Assembly (NCBI RefSeq): GCF_014773265.1
Contig: NZ_JACWMY010000010.1
Location: forward strand, 186,001-250,000
Direction: 5' to 3'
DNA: 64,000 nt
Origin: Mucilaginibacter pankratovii
GTDB taxonomy: Bacteria > Bacteroidota > Bacteroidia > Sphingobacteriales > Sphingobacteriaceae
Part shown: in pieces, positions 15,698 to 24,514 of the stretch
Layout of the letters: the number at the start of each line of letters is the position of its first letter
How positions within the stretch are numbered: the stretch's first letter is position 1
Notes under the pieces: model-generated
What the model saw: only the letters and a program-made list of their open reading frames with translations
The model's database searches: none
What the model was told of the DNA's origin: nothing
Made by a program: the position numbers and the translations under genes

Positions 15698-18067
15698 CTA
15701 CTCGCTTCGCAAACTCTTCACTGGGTTTGCCAGCGCTGCCTTGATGGCCTGGTAGCTTACCGTTGCCAACGCTATAAATACGGTTATAATGCCTGATAGG
15801 GCGAGCATCCACCAGCTGAGGGTGATGTGGTTCTCGTAATTTTGCAGCCATTGGTTTATTAGCCATAAGCAAAATGGTATGGCTAACACAATACCGAAAG
15901 CTACCAGCAGTAAAAAATCTTTAGATAACAAGGCGGTAAGGTTTAATACCGAAGCGCCTAACACTTTGCGCACCCCTATTTCCTTTACCCTTTGTTCGGC
16001 GGCGTACGCGGCGAGGCCAAGCAAGCCAAGGCAGGAGATGATGATCGCCAGTCCGCCGAATAAATTGGCCAGTGTAGCCAGCATTTTTTCGTTCTGGAAC
16101 TTCTTTTCAAAATCGCCATCCACAAACTTGATAGTTGGCGGGAAGAAAGGGTTTACGCTTTTAAGCGATTTGGTGATTGCATCTATATTGGCCGTTATGC
16201 TACGGTTTTGGCTCAGGCGAAGATCTATCACTACACCATAATTGCCCGAATACTGGGTGATCATCGGCCTTGTTTTTTCGTAAGGTGATCCCCAAACAAA
16301 GTCTTTATAAATTCCTACTACCGTCAGCGGGTTATCACCGTACTTAATGATGGCACCTATCGGGTTTTTAAGGTTCATTAGTTTGGCGGCGCTCTCGTTT
16401 ATCATAACGGTTTTCTGCGCGGTATCTAAAGGGTTTCCTTTAGAAAACTCCCGGCCTTTTATTAATTGCACGCCGGCAGTTTTTGTAAAATCGTCGCCAG
16501 CCAAAAACACGTCGAACAATATCTTCTGATCATCGCGCTTACCCGGCCAGCTGATGCCCCAGGTATTGTTGCCCGATTCGGTGATACTTTGCGAAAAAGT
16601 GGTGGCGTTGGTTATCGCCCCGCTATTCTTCAGATCGTTAATAAACACCTGCGCGTTCTTCTGCAGGTCGCCCTCCATCGGTATCTCTACCAGGTTGTTT
16701 TTCTCAAACCCGATGGAAATATCCTGCACATGTTTTATTTGGCGGTAAATAACAATGGTAGCGGTTATTAAAAACACCGCGATACCAAACTGCAGCACTA
16801 CTAATATTTTACGCAACGGCACAGCTGAGCTGCCCCCTTTAAATACACCCTTCAGCACCTTAATCGGCTCGAATGAAGACAGGTAGAACGCAGGGTAACT
16901 ACCGGCAATAACGCCTGTTATTACTCCGATGCCTACTATAAACAGCCACGCGCTGGCATTAGCATATGGCAACGCGAGTTTGATGCCAAGCAGATCATTA
17001 AAATACGGCAGGCTCAATACCACGATAATAACAGCCACAACAGTAGAGAGGAACGATAAAATAACCGACTCGGATATAAACTGCCCGATAAGCGAGCCCC
17101 TGCCCGATCCGATAGCCTTGCGGATACCAACCTCTTTTGCGCGCTCTTCCGACCGAGCGGTAGACAGGTTCATGAAATTAACACAGGCTATCAGCAAAAT
17201 ACAAATAGCCAGCACAACAAACAGCTGGATTTGGCTGATCATACCGCCTACATTTTTGCCGTCCTCAAATTTATTATACAGGTGCAGCCTGGAGAATGGG
17301 TATAAAAACAGCACATTCTTGTTACCATCGTTATGCCGGTTCACCATATCTTTCATGATGTTGTTGGCGCGGGTTAATCCTTCAGCGCTTTTCAACTGAA
17401 CAACGGTACGGGCATAATTACTACCCCAGCCCGAGTTCTTGGCCCAGGCGTTGGCATCTTCAAACATCACCCAGGGCAACACAAACTCAAACTGAAAGGT
17501 TGCGTTCGCGGGCAGGTCCTCTATTACACCCGTTACAGTGAGTGGTAACTGGTTATTACGTTTTACTATTTTATTGATAGGGTCTTCCTTGCCAAAAAGC
17601 GTGGTAGCCAGGGATTGGGTTATTACTACCGAGTTTGGCAGCTTGAGCGCAGTTGCCGGGCTGCCTTTGATGAATTTATACGAGAAGATATCAAAGAAAC
17701 CGTTGTCGGCAAATAGCCCGTTCTTTTTAAAGCTATTATCCTTGTAGGTTAGTAATCCTTCGGCGGTGTAGCTGATGACCCTTACAGAGCGCACTACATC
17801 AGGTATCTCTGCCTTGATAGCCGCCGCTGCTTGCCCGGGTGTTGCAGCAAAGGTGTAGGTTTTACCATCGCCGGGCTGGTTATTTTCTACCAGGTATATG
17901 TTCTCGATGTTCTTAAAATGCCAGTCGTAATTAAGGTGGTAAAACACATAAAGTATCAGCAGCAAACAACTGGCTATACCCAAGGCTAAGCCGCCGGCAT
18001 TTAAAAACGAAAAGCCCTTGTGTTTAACAATGCTTCTCCACGCTATTTTCAGGTAATTTTTAAACAT
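15698..18067 (-). CDS. FtsX/MacB-like ABC permease, array copy 11 (most distal)
   Basis: This 789-residue protein has two fused MacB_PCD/FtsX modules, giving about eight membrane helices and two large periplasmic domains. The first helix is near residues 20-43. The cytoplasmic coupling motifs that should dock on the ATPase are KEVGIRKAIG (about residue 310) and KEIGVRKVLG (about 695). The protein ends NPVKSLRSE. A signature before the second helix, HLYNKFEDGKNVGGMI, groups it with the copies starting at 34437 and 44401. No ATPase domain is present, so it must use an external one; the only candidate here is encoded at 44690-45367. It is the last gene before the terminator. Confidence 0.9.
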   Translation of the reverse strand: MFKNYLKIAWRSIVKHKGFSFLNAGGLALGIASCLLLILYVFYHLNYDWHFKNIENIYLVENNQPGDGKTYTFAATPGQAAAAIKAEIPDVVRSVRVISYTAEGLLTYKDNSFKKNGLFADNGFFDIFSYKFIKGSPATALKLPNSVVITQSLATTLFGKEDPINKIVKRNNQLPLTVTGVIEDLPANATFQFEFVLPWVMFEDANAWAKNSGWGSNYARTVVQLKSAEGLTRANNIMKDMVNRHNDGNKNVLFLYPFSRLHLYNKFEDGKNVGGMISQIQLFVVLAICILLIACVNFMNLSTARSEERAKEVGIRKAIGSGRGSLIGQFISESVILSFLSTVVAVIIVVLSLPYFNDLLGIKLALPYANASAWLFIVGIGVITGVIAGSYPAFYLSSFEPIKVLKGVFKGGSSAVPLRKILVVLQFGIAVFLITATIVIYRQIKHVQDISIGFEKNNLVEIPMEGDLQKNAQVFINDLKNSGAITNATTFSQSITESGNNTWGISWPGKRDDQKILFDVFLAGDDFTKTAGVQLIKGREFSKGNPLDTAQKTVMINESAAKLMNLKNPIGAIIKYGDNPLTVVGIYKDFVWGSPYEKTRPMITQYSGNYGVVIDLRLSQNRSITANIDAITKSLKSVNPFFPPTIKFVDGDFEKKFQNEKMLATLANLFGGLAIIISCLGLLGLAAYAAEQRVKEIGVRKVLGASVLNLTALLSKDFLLLVAFGIVLAIPFCLWLINQWLQNYENHITLSWWMLALSGIITVFIALATVSYQAIKAALANPVKSLRSE

Positions 18068-18213
18068 ATAGTTGATGGTTAATAGTTAATAATTAATGGT
18101 TCATAGCGAGAGCTTCAAATGAACCATTAATCCTGGTCTATGAACAAATAGACTTCATGAAAATAGTTATGGTTCACAGCAAACCTATTCGCTATGAACC
18201 ATCAACTATGAAC
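18068..18213. repeat. Heptad repeat cluster (RAACYAT type)
   Basis: The gap between the distal permease and the DUF4097 gene is filled with degenerate 7-bp units such as GAACCAT, CAACTAT and GAACTAT and their complements (ATAGTTG, ATGGTTA, ATAGTTA). Complementary units at the two ends can fold back on each other. No promoter or gene was recognised. Confidence 0.7.
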
Positions 18214-19233
18214 TTAATAGCTTACATTAACGCTGCCGTCGCCGCGCACTTCAACCAGCGAACCGCCGCCGTTAAGCTTGCCGACAACTTTTTCTTTTTC
18301 TTTCTGTCCTTCAAATGTACCGCTCATGGCCATGTTTACACGGTCGCCGCGTACATCCAGGTTAAAGCCTTGTTTAGCCGGTAATTGCAGGTCTACATGG
18401 CCCGAGTTGCCGTCAATTTTTACATATTTATCTACACGGGTCATTTGCACATGAATGCTGCCCGCGCTGGTTGATGCGTCAACACTGCCCGCAACATCCA
18501 TCAGGCTAACACTGCCGCCGCTGGTACCGGCAATCAGTTCGCCATCTACATGGCTGCCATTAACACTGCCGCCGCTGGTTTCGGCCTTTATATAACCTTT
18601 AAGGTTATCCAGCCTAACCGAACCACCTGAAGTTTCCAGTTTAATATGGCCCTGACAATTGCTCGCATTAATGCTGCCACCGCTGGTGGTTAGCTCTATC
18701 TCTTTGCTCGAGTTGGCCACGCTGATGCTGCCGCCGCTGGTTTCACCTTTGATAATACCGACAACGGTGTTGATACTTAAGCTGCCGCCGCTGGTCTCGA
18801 AGTTTTGGTTACCTGTTAAGTTGGCAATGCTGATGCTGCCGCCGCTGGTGTTAAGGTTGGTTGCGGTAGCTTTGTTTACGTACACTCTAAAGCCGATACT
18901 CAGGCTTCTTCTCCAGTTATTAATGTTGTGTTTTTGCTTCGCGGTAGCATGTAGTTCGCCATCGTGTACGGCTATATCCAAGGTGTAATCCTCGTCCAGC
19001 CGCTTTTTAATTTCGTCTTTGCTCAGGTTTTGCCTGTTGTTGCCAACTATGTAAACCTCTATGCGTGGTTCCTCGCCTCCTTTAACAGAAATACTGCCGC
19101 CGCTGGTGTTTACAAATACGGTTTTTACATTGTCAGATGCTAAAGATCTGGTGAGATATGGCGTTTTGTTATCCTGTGCCGAAGCCAGGTATACAGGTGA
19201 TGCCAGGACTAAAAAAAATAGGAATTTTTTCAT
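18214..19233 (-). CDS. Secreted DUF4097-type beta-repeat protein
   Basis: The protein has 339 residues with a signal peptide ending near LASAQDN. From about residue 40 onward the motif TSGGS recurs eight times, plus one TSAGS, with mostly 19-22 residue spacing from about residue 130. This predicts a right-handed beta-solenoid with one motif per coil, as in DUF4097 adhesin-like proteins. It is probably periplasmic or surface-exposed. It lies between the permeases starting at 21747 and 18067 and is likely co-transcribed with them, so it may be a partner or a cargo of the transport system. The repeat DNA itself is nearly identical between coils. Confidence 0.85.
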   Translation of the reverse strand: MKKFLFFLVLASPVYLASAQDNKTPYLTRSLASDNVKTVFVNTSGGSISVKGGEEPRIEVYIVGNNRQNLSKDEIKKRLDEDYTLDIAVHDGELHATAKQKHNINNWRRSLSIGFRVYVNKATATNLNTSGGSISIANLTGNQNFETSGGSLSINTVVGIIKGETSGGSISVANSSKEIELTTSGGSINASNCQGHIKLETSGGSVRLDNLKGYIKAETSGGSVNGSHVDGELIAGTSGGSVSLMDVAGSVDASTSAGSIHVQMTRVDKYVKIDGNSGHVDLQLPAKQGFNLDVRGDRVNMAMSGTFEGQKEKEKVVGKLNGGGSLVEVRGDGSVNVSY

Positions 19234-19365
19234 GTTGTTTAGTTTTTATAATAGATGGTTATCCTTGTTAAATAGTTGCATTCTTTGAGACAAAAGATGA
19301 AAGATTTTTAGACGAAAGACGATTTGTCCTTGCTCTTTTATCCCTTTGTCTTTCATCCCAAAATC
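19234..19365. repeat. Gap with GAAAGAC/TCTTTCAT repeat and hairpin
   Basis: The strings GACAAAAGATGAAAGA and TTTGTCTTTCATCCC are partly complementary and bracket AGACGAAAGACGA. This is another degenerate short repeat with the fold-back layout seen in the other gaps of the array. No gene was seen. Confidence 0.4.
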
Positions 19366-21747
19366 CTATTCGCTTTTCAAGCTCTTCACCGGGTTTGTAA
19401 TAGCTGCTTTTATCGATTGTATGCTGATGGTTGCCAGCGCCACAATGCTTGCACCGCCACCTGCCAGCAGAAACACCCACCAGTTAATGGTTATCTTGTA
19501 TTCAAAATCCTGCAGCCATTTGTCCATGGCAAAATAAGCTATGGGGCAGGCTATCAGGGTGGCTATGATCACCAGTTTCATCAGATCTGTACTTAAAAGG
19601 CTTACAATGCTGGTTACGCTTGCACCCAATACCTTGCGGATGCCGATCTCTTTGATGCGCTGCTCTGCAGTAAAGGTTACCAGGCCAAACAAACCTAAAC
19701 ATGCTATGCTGATAGCCAGTATGGTGAAGATCAACAGGATGCTGCCTTGTTTTTGTTCGGTTTGGTATTGGGCGGCAAAGTTTTGGTCGAGAAAGCGGAA
19801 TTCAGGTTTATTCTCGATATCGAATGTTGCGTACACCTGTTTGATATAAGCCAAAGATGCCTGGATATTATTTTTACCTACCCTGATGTACAGGTTGTCT
19901 TTATCGCCGGCGTCCTGTGGCAAGCTTAAAACCAGTGGCAATATCTTGTGCTGAAGCGAATAGGTGTTAAAGTCTTTAGCCACACCCACAATGGTGCGCA
20001 TGATTGGATTACGCTTGTCATCTTCGCCAATTTTCACTCGTCGACCAACAGCATCCTTAATTCCTAATTTATCAACAAGGGTTTGGTTCACCACAATAGA
20101 TTCATTTACATCGCTGGTGATCTCCTTTGAAAAATTACGACCCTTATTCATTTTAATTTGCAGGGTGGGGATAAAGTCCTCATCTATGGTGAGTTTTTGT
20201 ACCAATAACGATTCTGATTCCCCGGTGCCGGCATTCAAGCCGCCGCTATTCAGGTTATTATTGCCAATAGGGTTGCCCGCGGTAGAAACGTCTTCGATAT
20301 TAGGATTTTGTAAAAGCTGCGCTCTTAAAGCGGCAACCTTGCCCCTTACATCGCGGTTGTTGATATGGAAGGTAAGCGTTTGTGCCTTGTTAAAGCCCAG
20401 GTCTTTATTCATGGCGAAGCGTAGCTGCTGGTAAATTACGCAGGAGCCAACGATCATTACAATGGTAATAACAAACTGGAACACCACCAATGATTTGCGG
20501 AAGAAGATGGTAGCCATTTGGTTGCCCAATTGCCCCTTCATGGAGTTGATGGTGCCAAAACCCGACAAGAACATGGCCGGGTATGTACCGCTAAGGATGC
20601 CGGTGAACAAGGAGAAGCCAACAAACATGGCAACCGTTTGCACCGTACCAAATTGCATAAGTACCAATGTTTTGCCGGATAACTGGTTAAAATAAGGCAG
20701 CGACAACTGAATGAGCACTGCCGCTATCAGCGTGGCAATAAAGGTAAGCAGCACCGATTCGGCAAAGAACATGGTGATGAGTTGGCCCCTGTCTGATCCG
20801 ATAACTTTACGGACACCTATCTCTTTGATACGGATAGACGAGCGCGCTGTAGCGAGGTTTACGTAGTTGATTACCGCGATCACCAAAATGAGTAAGGCTG
20901 TGATACCGAACACGTAGATGTAAGTGATATTACCGTTTGAACCCAGCTCGTAACCTAAATTAGAGTGCAGGTGTATGGAGGTAAGCGGCTGCAGTTCTAA
21001 ACGGAACTTCATATCGCCCATTTGCTTTTTTAAGTATTTGCCAAAGAATTGATCGCTTGCTGCTTCAATGGCATTTTTGCTATCAGCATCCTTTAAAAGC
21101 ACGTACGTGTAAATGCCCGAATCGTCCCAGTTGCTGGTGAAGCCTTCGGGTAAGGAGCGTAATGCTTTAAACGTAAAGTGAGAATTAACCGGCACATCGG
21201 CAATTACGCCGGTAACGTTGGTTGCTGTGCCTTCTATAGAAATGGTTTTATTAATAGCCGATTCCGCATCGCCAAAAAGTGTCTCGGCAAGGGTTTTGGT
21301 TAATACGATGCTTTGCGGTTTGCTTAAAGCGGTTTGCGCATCGCCCTGTAAAAACTGGTAGCTAAAGATCTTTAGGATAGCGTTATCGGTAAATAGCATA
21401 CCGCCTTCGTTGATGGTTTTATCGCCAACGGTTATTTTGCCGCCGCCTTCGGGATCTATCCTGGCGGTTTGTTCCACCTGCGGAAAATCTGACTTTAATG
21501 CTGCCGCATATGGTGCAGAAGTAACCGCCAGATCGAACTTGCCGCTGTTCCAGGTACCGTGTTGTACCACGCGGAAAATACGGTCGGATTTGGTGTTATA
21601 TCGGTCGTAACTTAATTCGTCGGTAACATAAAGCGCTATCAGCCAGAACGCGGCAATGCCAACGGCAAGGCCAAAAATATTGATGAACGAAAAAGCTTTG
21701 TGCTTTTTAAGGTTCCTCCAGGCTATTTTAAAGTAATTCCTAAGCAT
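19366..21747 (-). CDS. FtsX/MacB-like ABC permease, array copy 10, with its own sigma-54-type promoter
   Basis: I start at ATG 21747 (MLRNYFKIAWRNLKKHKAFS). The frame is open to 21792, but those 15 residues cover a -24/-12-like promoter. The coupling motifs are KEIGVRKVIG (about 307) and KEIGIRKVLG (about 699), and the protein ends NPVKSLKSE. The signature IHLHSNLGYELGSNGN before the second helix groups it with the copies starting at 26938 and 39502. Together with the downstream DUF4097 and copy 11 genes it could form a separate three-gene unit. It is the only permease preceded by the same upstream element as the adaptor gene, which marks it as a distinct regulatory entry point. Confidence 0.9.
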   Translation of the reverse strand: MLRNYFKIAWRNLKKHKAFSFINIFGLAVGIAAFWLIALYVTDELSYDRYNTKSDRIFRVVQHGTWNSGKFDLAVTSAPYAAALKSDFPQVEQTARIDPEGGGKITVGDKTINEGGMLFTDNAILKIFSYQFLQGDAQTALSKPQSIVLTKTLAETLFGDAESAINKTISIEGTATNVTGVIADVPVNSHFTFKALRSLPEGFTSNWDDSGIYTYVLLKDADSKNAIEAASDQFFGKYLKKQMGDMKFRLELQPLTSIHLHSNLGYELGSNGNITYIYVFGITALLILVIAVINYVNLATARSSIRIKEIGVRKVIGSDRGQLITMFFAESVLLTFIATLIAAVLIQLSLPYFNQLSGKTLVLMQFGTVQTVAMFVGFSLFTGILSGTYPAMFLSGFGTINSMKGQLGNQMATIFFRKSLVVFQFVITIVMIVGSCVIYQQLRFAMNKDLGFNKAQTLTFHINNRDVRGKVAALRAQLLQNPNIEDVSTAGNPIGNNNLNSGGLNAGTGESESLLVQKLTIDEDFIPTLQIKMNKGRNFSKEITSDVNESIVVNQTLVDKLGIKDAVGRRVKIGEDDKRNPIMRTIVGVAKDFNTYSLQHKILPLVLSLPQDAGDKDNLYIRVGKNNIQASLAYIKQVYATFDIENKPEFRFLDQNFAAQYQTEQKQGSILLIFTILAISIACLGLFGLVTFTAEQRIKEIGIRKVLGASVTSIVSLLSTDLMKLVIIATLIACPIAYFAMDKWLQDFEYKITINWWVFLLAGGGASIVALATISIQSIKAAITNPVKSLKSE

Positions 21748-21757
21748 GATGTATTTG

Positions 21758-21789
21758 TTTGGTATATCCATAGTAAAAGATATACCAAA
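21758..21789. promoter_or_regulatory. Perfect 11-bp inverted repeat at the promoter of permease copy 10
   Basis: TTTGGTATATC (21758-21768) and GATATACCAAA (21779-21789) are exact complements around a 10-nt spacer. The right arm contains the -24-like element described separately. It could be an operator for a dimeric regulator overlapping the promoter, or a hairpin in the leader. Confidence 0.45.
21772..21787 (-). promoter_or_regulatory. Sigma-54-like -24/-12 promoter of permease copy 10
   Basis: Minus-strand TGGTATATCTTTTACT compares with the consensus TGGCACG-N4-TTGCT: the TGG, the TT.CT and the 10-nt spacing between the GG and the -12 dinucleotide are kept, with TTGC changed to TTAC. Transcription would start about 15 nt before ATG 21747. 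An NtrC-type activator is encoded at 47083. Confidence 0.45.
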
Positions 21790-21841
21790 CATACAAAATG
21801 CTGTTTATAAGTAAGTTATGATATTGTATTTTACAGAGCCT

Positions 21842-21880
21842 GTACGCATGTGTTACAATAGAGTGTTCGGTTATGATACA
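21842..21880. promoter_or_regulatory. Candidate enhancer element, copy 1
   Basis: The element reads GTACGC-N3-TGTTACA-N6-TGTTCGG-N3-TGATACA. The same four blocks in the same order occur only once more in the window, at 46871-46908. In both places it lies 54-55 bp upstream of a -24-like TGG. It is the likely binding site of the NtrC-family regulator at 47083. Confidence 0.6.
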
Positions 21881-21892
21881 GGTTAGTTCATG

Positions 21893-22012
21893 GTAACTAC
21901 GGGTTAGTTAATGGCAGATGGTTAATAGTTCATGGTAGCTGCAGGTAGTTCAAGGTCTTTCGACCAACTGCTTTTCCTTCCATGAACTATGAACCATCAA
22001 CTATGAACTCCT
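21893..22012. repeat. Heptad repeat cluster
   Basis: Units such as TAGTTCA, TGGTTAA and TAGTTCA occupy the left part, and TGAACTA, TGAACCA, TCAACTA and TGAACTC occupy the right part just after the stop of permease copy 9. The arms are complementary over part of their length, with a ~50-nt centre. Confidence 0.65.
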
Positions 22013-24418
22013 TCACTCGGAACGAAGGCTCTTCACCGGGTTAGCCATAGCTGCTTTTACGGCCTGGAAGCTGATAGTGATGAAGGCGATAAGTACCGCT
22101 ATTATCCCGGCAGCAAGATATATCCACCAGCTAACATTAATTCTGTAGGCAAAGTTTTCGAGCCATTTGCCCATCAGCCATCCGGCAAGCGGTGCTGCGA
22201 TAACAAGGGCTGCTAATACCAGCATAATAAAATCCCGGGAAAGTAAGTTTACCAAGCCGGATACTGTTGCACCCAATACCTTGCGGATGCCGATCTCTTT
22301 ACCGCGCTGTTCTGCTGTAAACGCGGCCAGGCCAAATAAGCCAAGGGAGGAGATCATAACAGCCACAATCGCAAATACCGACATCAGCCCGGAAGATTTA
22401 GCGTCGTCTTTATAAAGCTTATCAAATTCCTGATCCAGAAAACTATACTCCAAAGGTTCACCTGTAAAGTACTGTCCCCAAACAGCCTCTATTTTCTTTA
22501 TCGTTTCGGCCTGTTTACCGGCTGTTACGCCAACTAAAAAGGTATTTACCCAGTCCTGGTCGTTTTTAAATATCGCCGGGCTGATCTTCTCGTGCATACT
22601 TTTATAGTTAAAATCTTTTATCACGCCAATTACCTGGCCGGTATCGCCACGGGAAACAAAGCGCTGCCCAACGTAAGGCTTATGCAAATGCAACTCCTGC
22701 GCAGCAGTCTCATTGAGTATGGCGTTTCGTTTATCTGCCGGGTCGCCGGGGATGAACCACCGGCCTTGCAGCAGGTTGAGCTTTACAATTTTGGTATAAT
22801 CAGGGTCTACGTTAAAAAAAGCGATAGAAGGATCGAAACCCTTTGCCCGGCCATCCCAGTCGGTACCACCGGAGGATAAGCTTTGATTATCCTGAATAGA
22901 ATGCGTACCCATCATAGATACCGCGTTAACGCCGGATTGCGACAACAGCGATTGTTTAACACTCTTGCAAAAAGCCTCCCTTGCTTCCCCTTTGTATTTG
23001 TAGAACGAGCTTATCGGCAGCGAAATGGTAAGCACCTGCGCGCGGTTATACCCCGGGTTTTGCGAATTAATAAAATTCAATTGCCTGTATATGGTAATTA
23101 CACCGATAATGAGGAAGATAGAGAAGGTGAATTGTACCACAACCAAGCCCTTACGCAGGGAAATATCTTTAACATGTAAAACGCTGCTCCCTCTAAAAAT
23201 ACTCATCGGCTTAAAGGAAGAGAGCAACAGCGCCGGATAAATGCTGTTTAGCAAAACGGCAACCAGCAAAGTACCGGCGAGCACCAGCCCAATATAACCC
23301 GACCCGAACGAAAGCGCAAAAGTACGGCCGGTGAACTGATTAAACGCCGGCAGGCAAAACCATATTAAAACCAATGTGAGCGCCAATGATAATATACTCA
23401 CCACTACCGATTCGGTAATGAATTGCATAAAAAGCTGGCCCCTGCCCGCTCCTACTATTTTTTTCACGCTAACCTCTTTGGCCCGCAGGCTTGCCCGGGC
23501 CGTGGTAAGGTTTACATAGTTGATGCAGGCTATCAGTAGCAGCAAAACACCAAGGGCAACAAAAATGTAGGCCACTTTTTTATCGCCATGCGCCAGCGAT
23601 GAATTTTGCAGATCGTTCTCAAAATGGAGCGCGGCTAATGGGGTAAGGCCAATTTGCAGGTTATCTTCTTTACGGTTTTTATGCAGGATAGCCTTTATCT
23701 TCTGCGATATGGGTTTTAGTTTACCACCAGGGTGCACCTTCACAAAAGTCATGTAATTAAAGTTGCCCCACTGCAGGTCGTTATCCTTTTCGCTTTTATT
23801 GCTTTGTTTGGCCGCTATGGGCATCAGCACATCAAACACAAAACTGGAGTTTGCAGGGATATCTTTTATCACCCCCTGCACCTGGTAATTTACCGAATCT
23901 ATCCGGATGGTTTTCCCCACCGCATCCTGGTTGTTAAAATACTTTTTAGCCTTGCTTTCGCTGAGGATGATGCTGAAAGGGTTTTGATTGAAGGCAATGG
24001 CGTTCCCGCTTACAAAATCGTATTTAAACACATTAAACCATTCGCTATCTACATAGGCGGTTGTTTTTTCGCCAAAGAATTCGCCATTTACATTGAGGTA
24101 CATCGCCCGATAGGTGTTTGGCGATAAACGGGTTACGTTTTCCACCTCGGGTATTTCTTTTTTCATGGCGTCGCCCAGTACATACGGCGAATGCTCCCAG
24201 ATCCAGGTAGTGCTTTTATCAATGGAGAGGTAACTTTTTATCCTGTAAATATTGGCGCCCTCCGGTTGGTTTTTATCAAAATTAAACTCATTTTGTACCC
24301 ATATAAATATCAGCACAGCGGCAGCCATCCCAACAGATAAACCGCCAATATTAATGATACTGGTTGCCTTGTGGCTGCGCAAATTGCGCCAGGCCGTTTT
24401 GAAATAGTTTTTATACAT
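22013..24418 (-). CDS. FtsX/MacB-like ABC permease, array copy 9
   Basis: I start at ATG 24418 (MYKNYFKTAWRNLRSHKATS). Upstream in-frame Mets reach 24472, but that leader (MNYEPSPMNQ...) is translated heptad repeat. It has two FtsX modules. The coupling motifs are KEVSVKKIVG, with an unusual Ser and Lys in place of Gly and Arg, and KEIGIRKVLG. The C-terminus is NPVKSLRSE. The signature HGDKKVAYIF before the second helix pairs it with the copy starting at 41954, five genes upstream. The GATTACACCGATT box lies 8 nt before the start. Confidence 0.9.
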   Translation of the reverse strand: MYKNYFKTAWRNLRSHKATSIINIGGLSVGMAAAVLIFIWVQNEFNFDKNQPEGANIYRIKSYLSIDKSTTWIWEHSPYVLGDAMKKEIPEVENVTRLSPNTYRAMYLNVNGEFFGEKTTAYVDSEWFNVFKYDFVSGNAIAFNQNPFSIILSESKAKKYFNNQDAVGKTIRIDSVNYQVQGVIKDIPANSSFVFDVLMPIAAKQSNKSEKDNDLQWGNFNYMTFVKVHPGGKLKPISQKIKAILHKNRKEDNLQIGLTPLAALHFENDLQNSSLAHGDKKVAYIFVALGVLLLLIACINYVNLTTARASLRAKEVSVKKIVGAGRGQLFMQFITESVVVSILSLALTLVLIWFCLPAFNQFTGRTFALSFGSGYIGLVLAGTLLVAVLLNSIYPALLLSSFKPMSIFRGSSVLHVKDISLRKGLVVVQFTFSIFLIIGVITIYRQLNFINSQNPGYNRAQVLTISLPISSFYKYKGEAREAFCKSVKQSLLSQSGVNAVSMMGTHSIQDNQSLSSGGTDWDGRAKGFDPSIAFFNVDPDYTKIVKLNLLQGRWFIPGDPADKRNAILNETAAQELHLHKPYVGQRFVSRGDTGQVIGVIKDFNYKSMHEKISPAIFKNDQDWVNTFLVGVTAGKQAETIKKIEAVWGQYFTGEPLEYSFLDQEFDKLYKDDAKSSGLMSVFAIVAVMISSLGLFGLAAFTAEQRGKEIGIRKVLGATVSGLVNLLSRDFIMLVLAALVIAAPLAGWLMGKWLENFAYRINVSWWIYLAAGIIAVLIAFITISFQAVKAAMANPVKSLRSE

Positions 24419-24426
24419 ATTCTTTT

Positions 24427-24439
24427 GATTACACCGATT
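24427..24439 (-). promoter_or_regulatory. GATTACACCGATT box upstream of permease copy 9
   Basis: An exact 13-bp GATTACACCGATT on the plus strand (AATCGGTGTAATC in the sense of the gene), ending 8 nt before ATG 24418. It is one of a set of nine boxes placed 0-13 nt before start codons in this window. Confidence 0.55.
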
Positions 24440-24455
24440 GATTTGGTTCATGGGC

Positions 24456-24504
24456 GATGGTTCATAGTTCATAGAAAAAAAACGACTATGAACTATGAAC
24501 CATC
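24456..24504. repeat. Perfect 19-bp stem built from heptad repeats
   Basis: GATGGTTCATAGTTCATAG (24456-24474) and its exact complement (24486-24504) enclose an 11-nt A-rich loop. It lies between permease copies 9 and 8. Each arm consists of RAACYAT-type heptads. Terminator-like T-runs are absent, so mRNA stabilisation or partial termination is more likely than a strong stop. Confidence 0.75.
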
Positions 24505-24514
24505 AACTATGAAC

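Noticed and set aside
18068..18213. Heptad repeats as a CRISPR array
   Set aside because: Units are 7 bp, degenerate and contiguous, without spacers; no cas genes are nearby.
24419..24472. Longer start of permease copy 9 (MNYEPSPMNQ...)
   Set aside because: The extra residues are translated heptad repeat plus the GATTACACCGATT box; all paralogues start at the M-K/R-NY motif.
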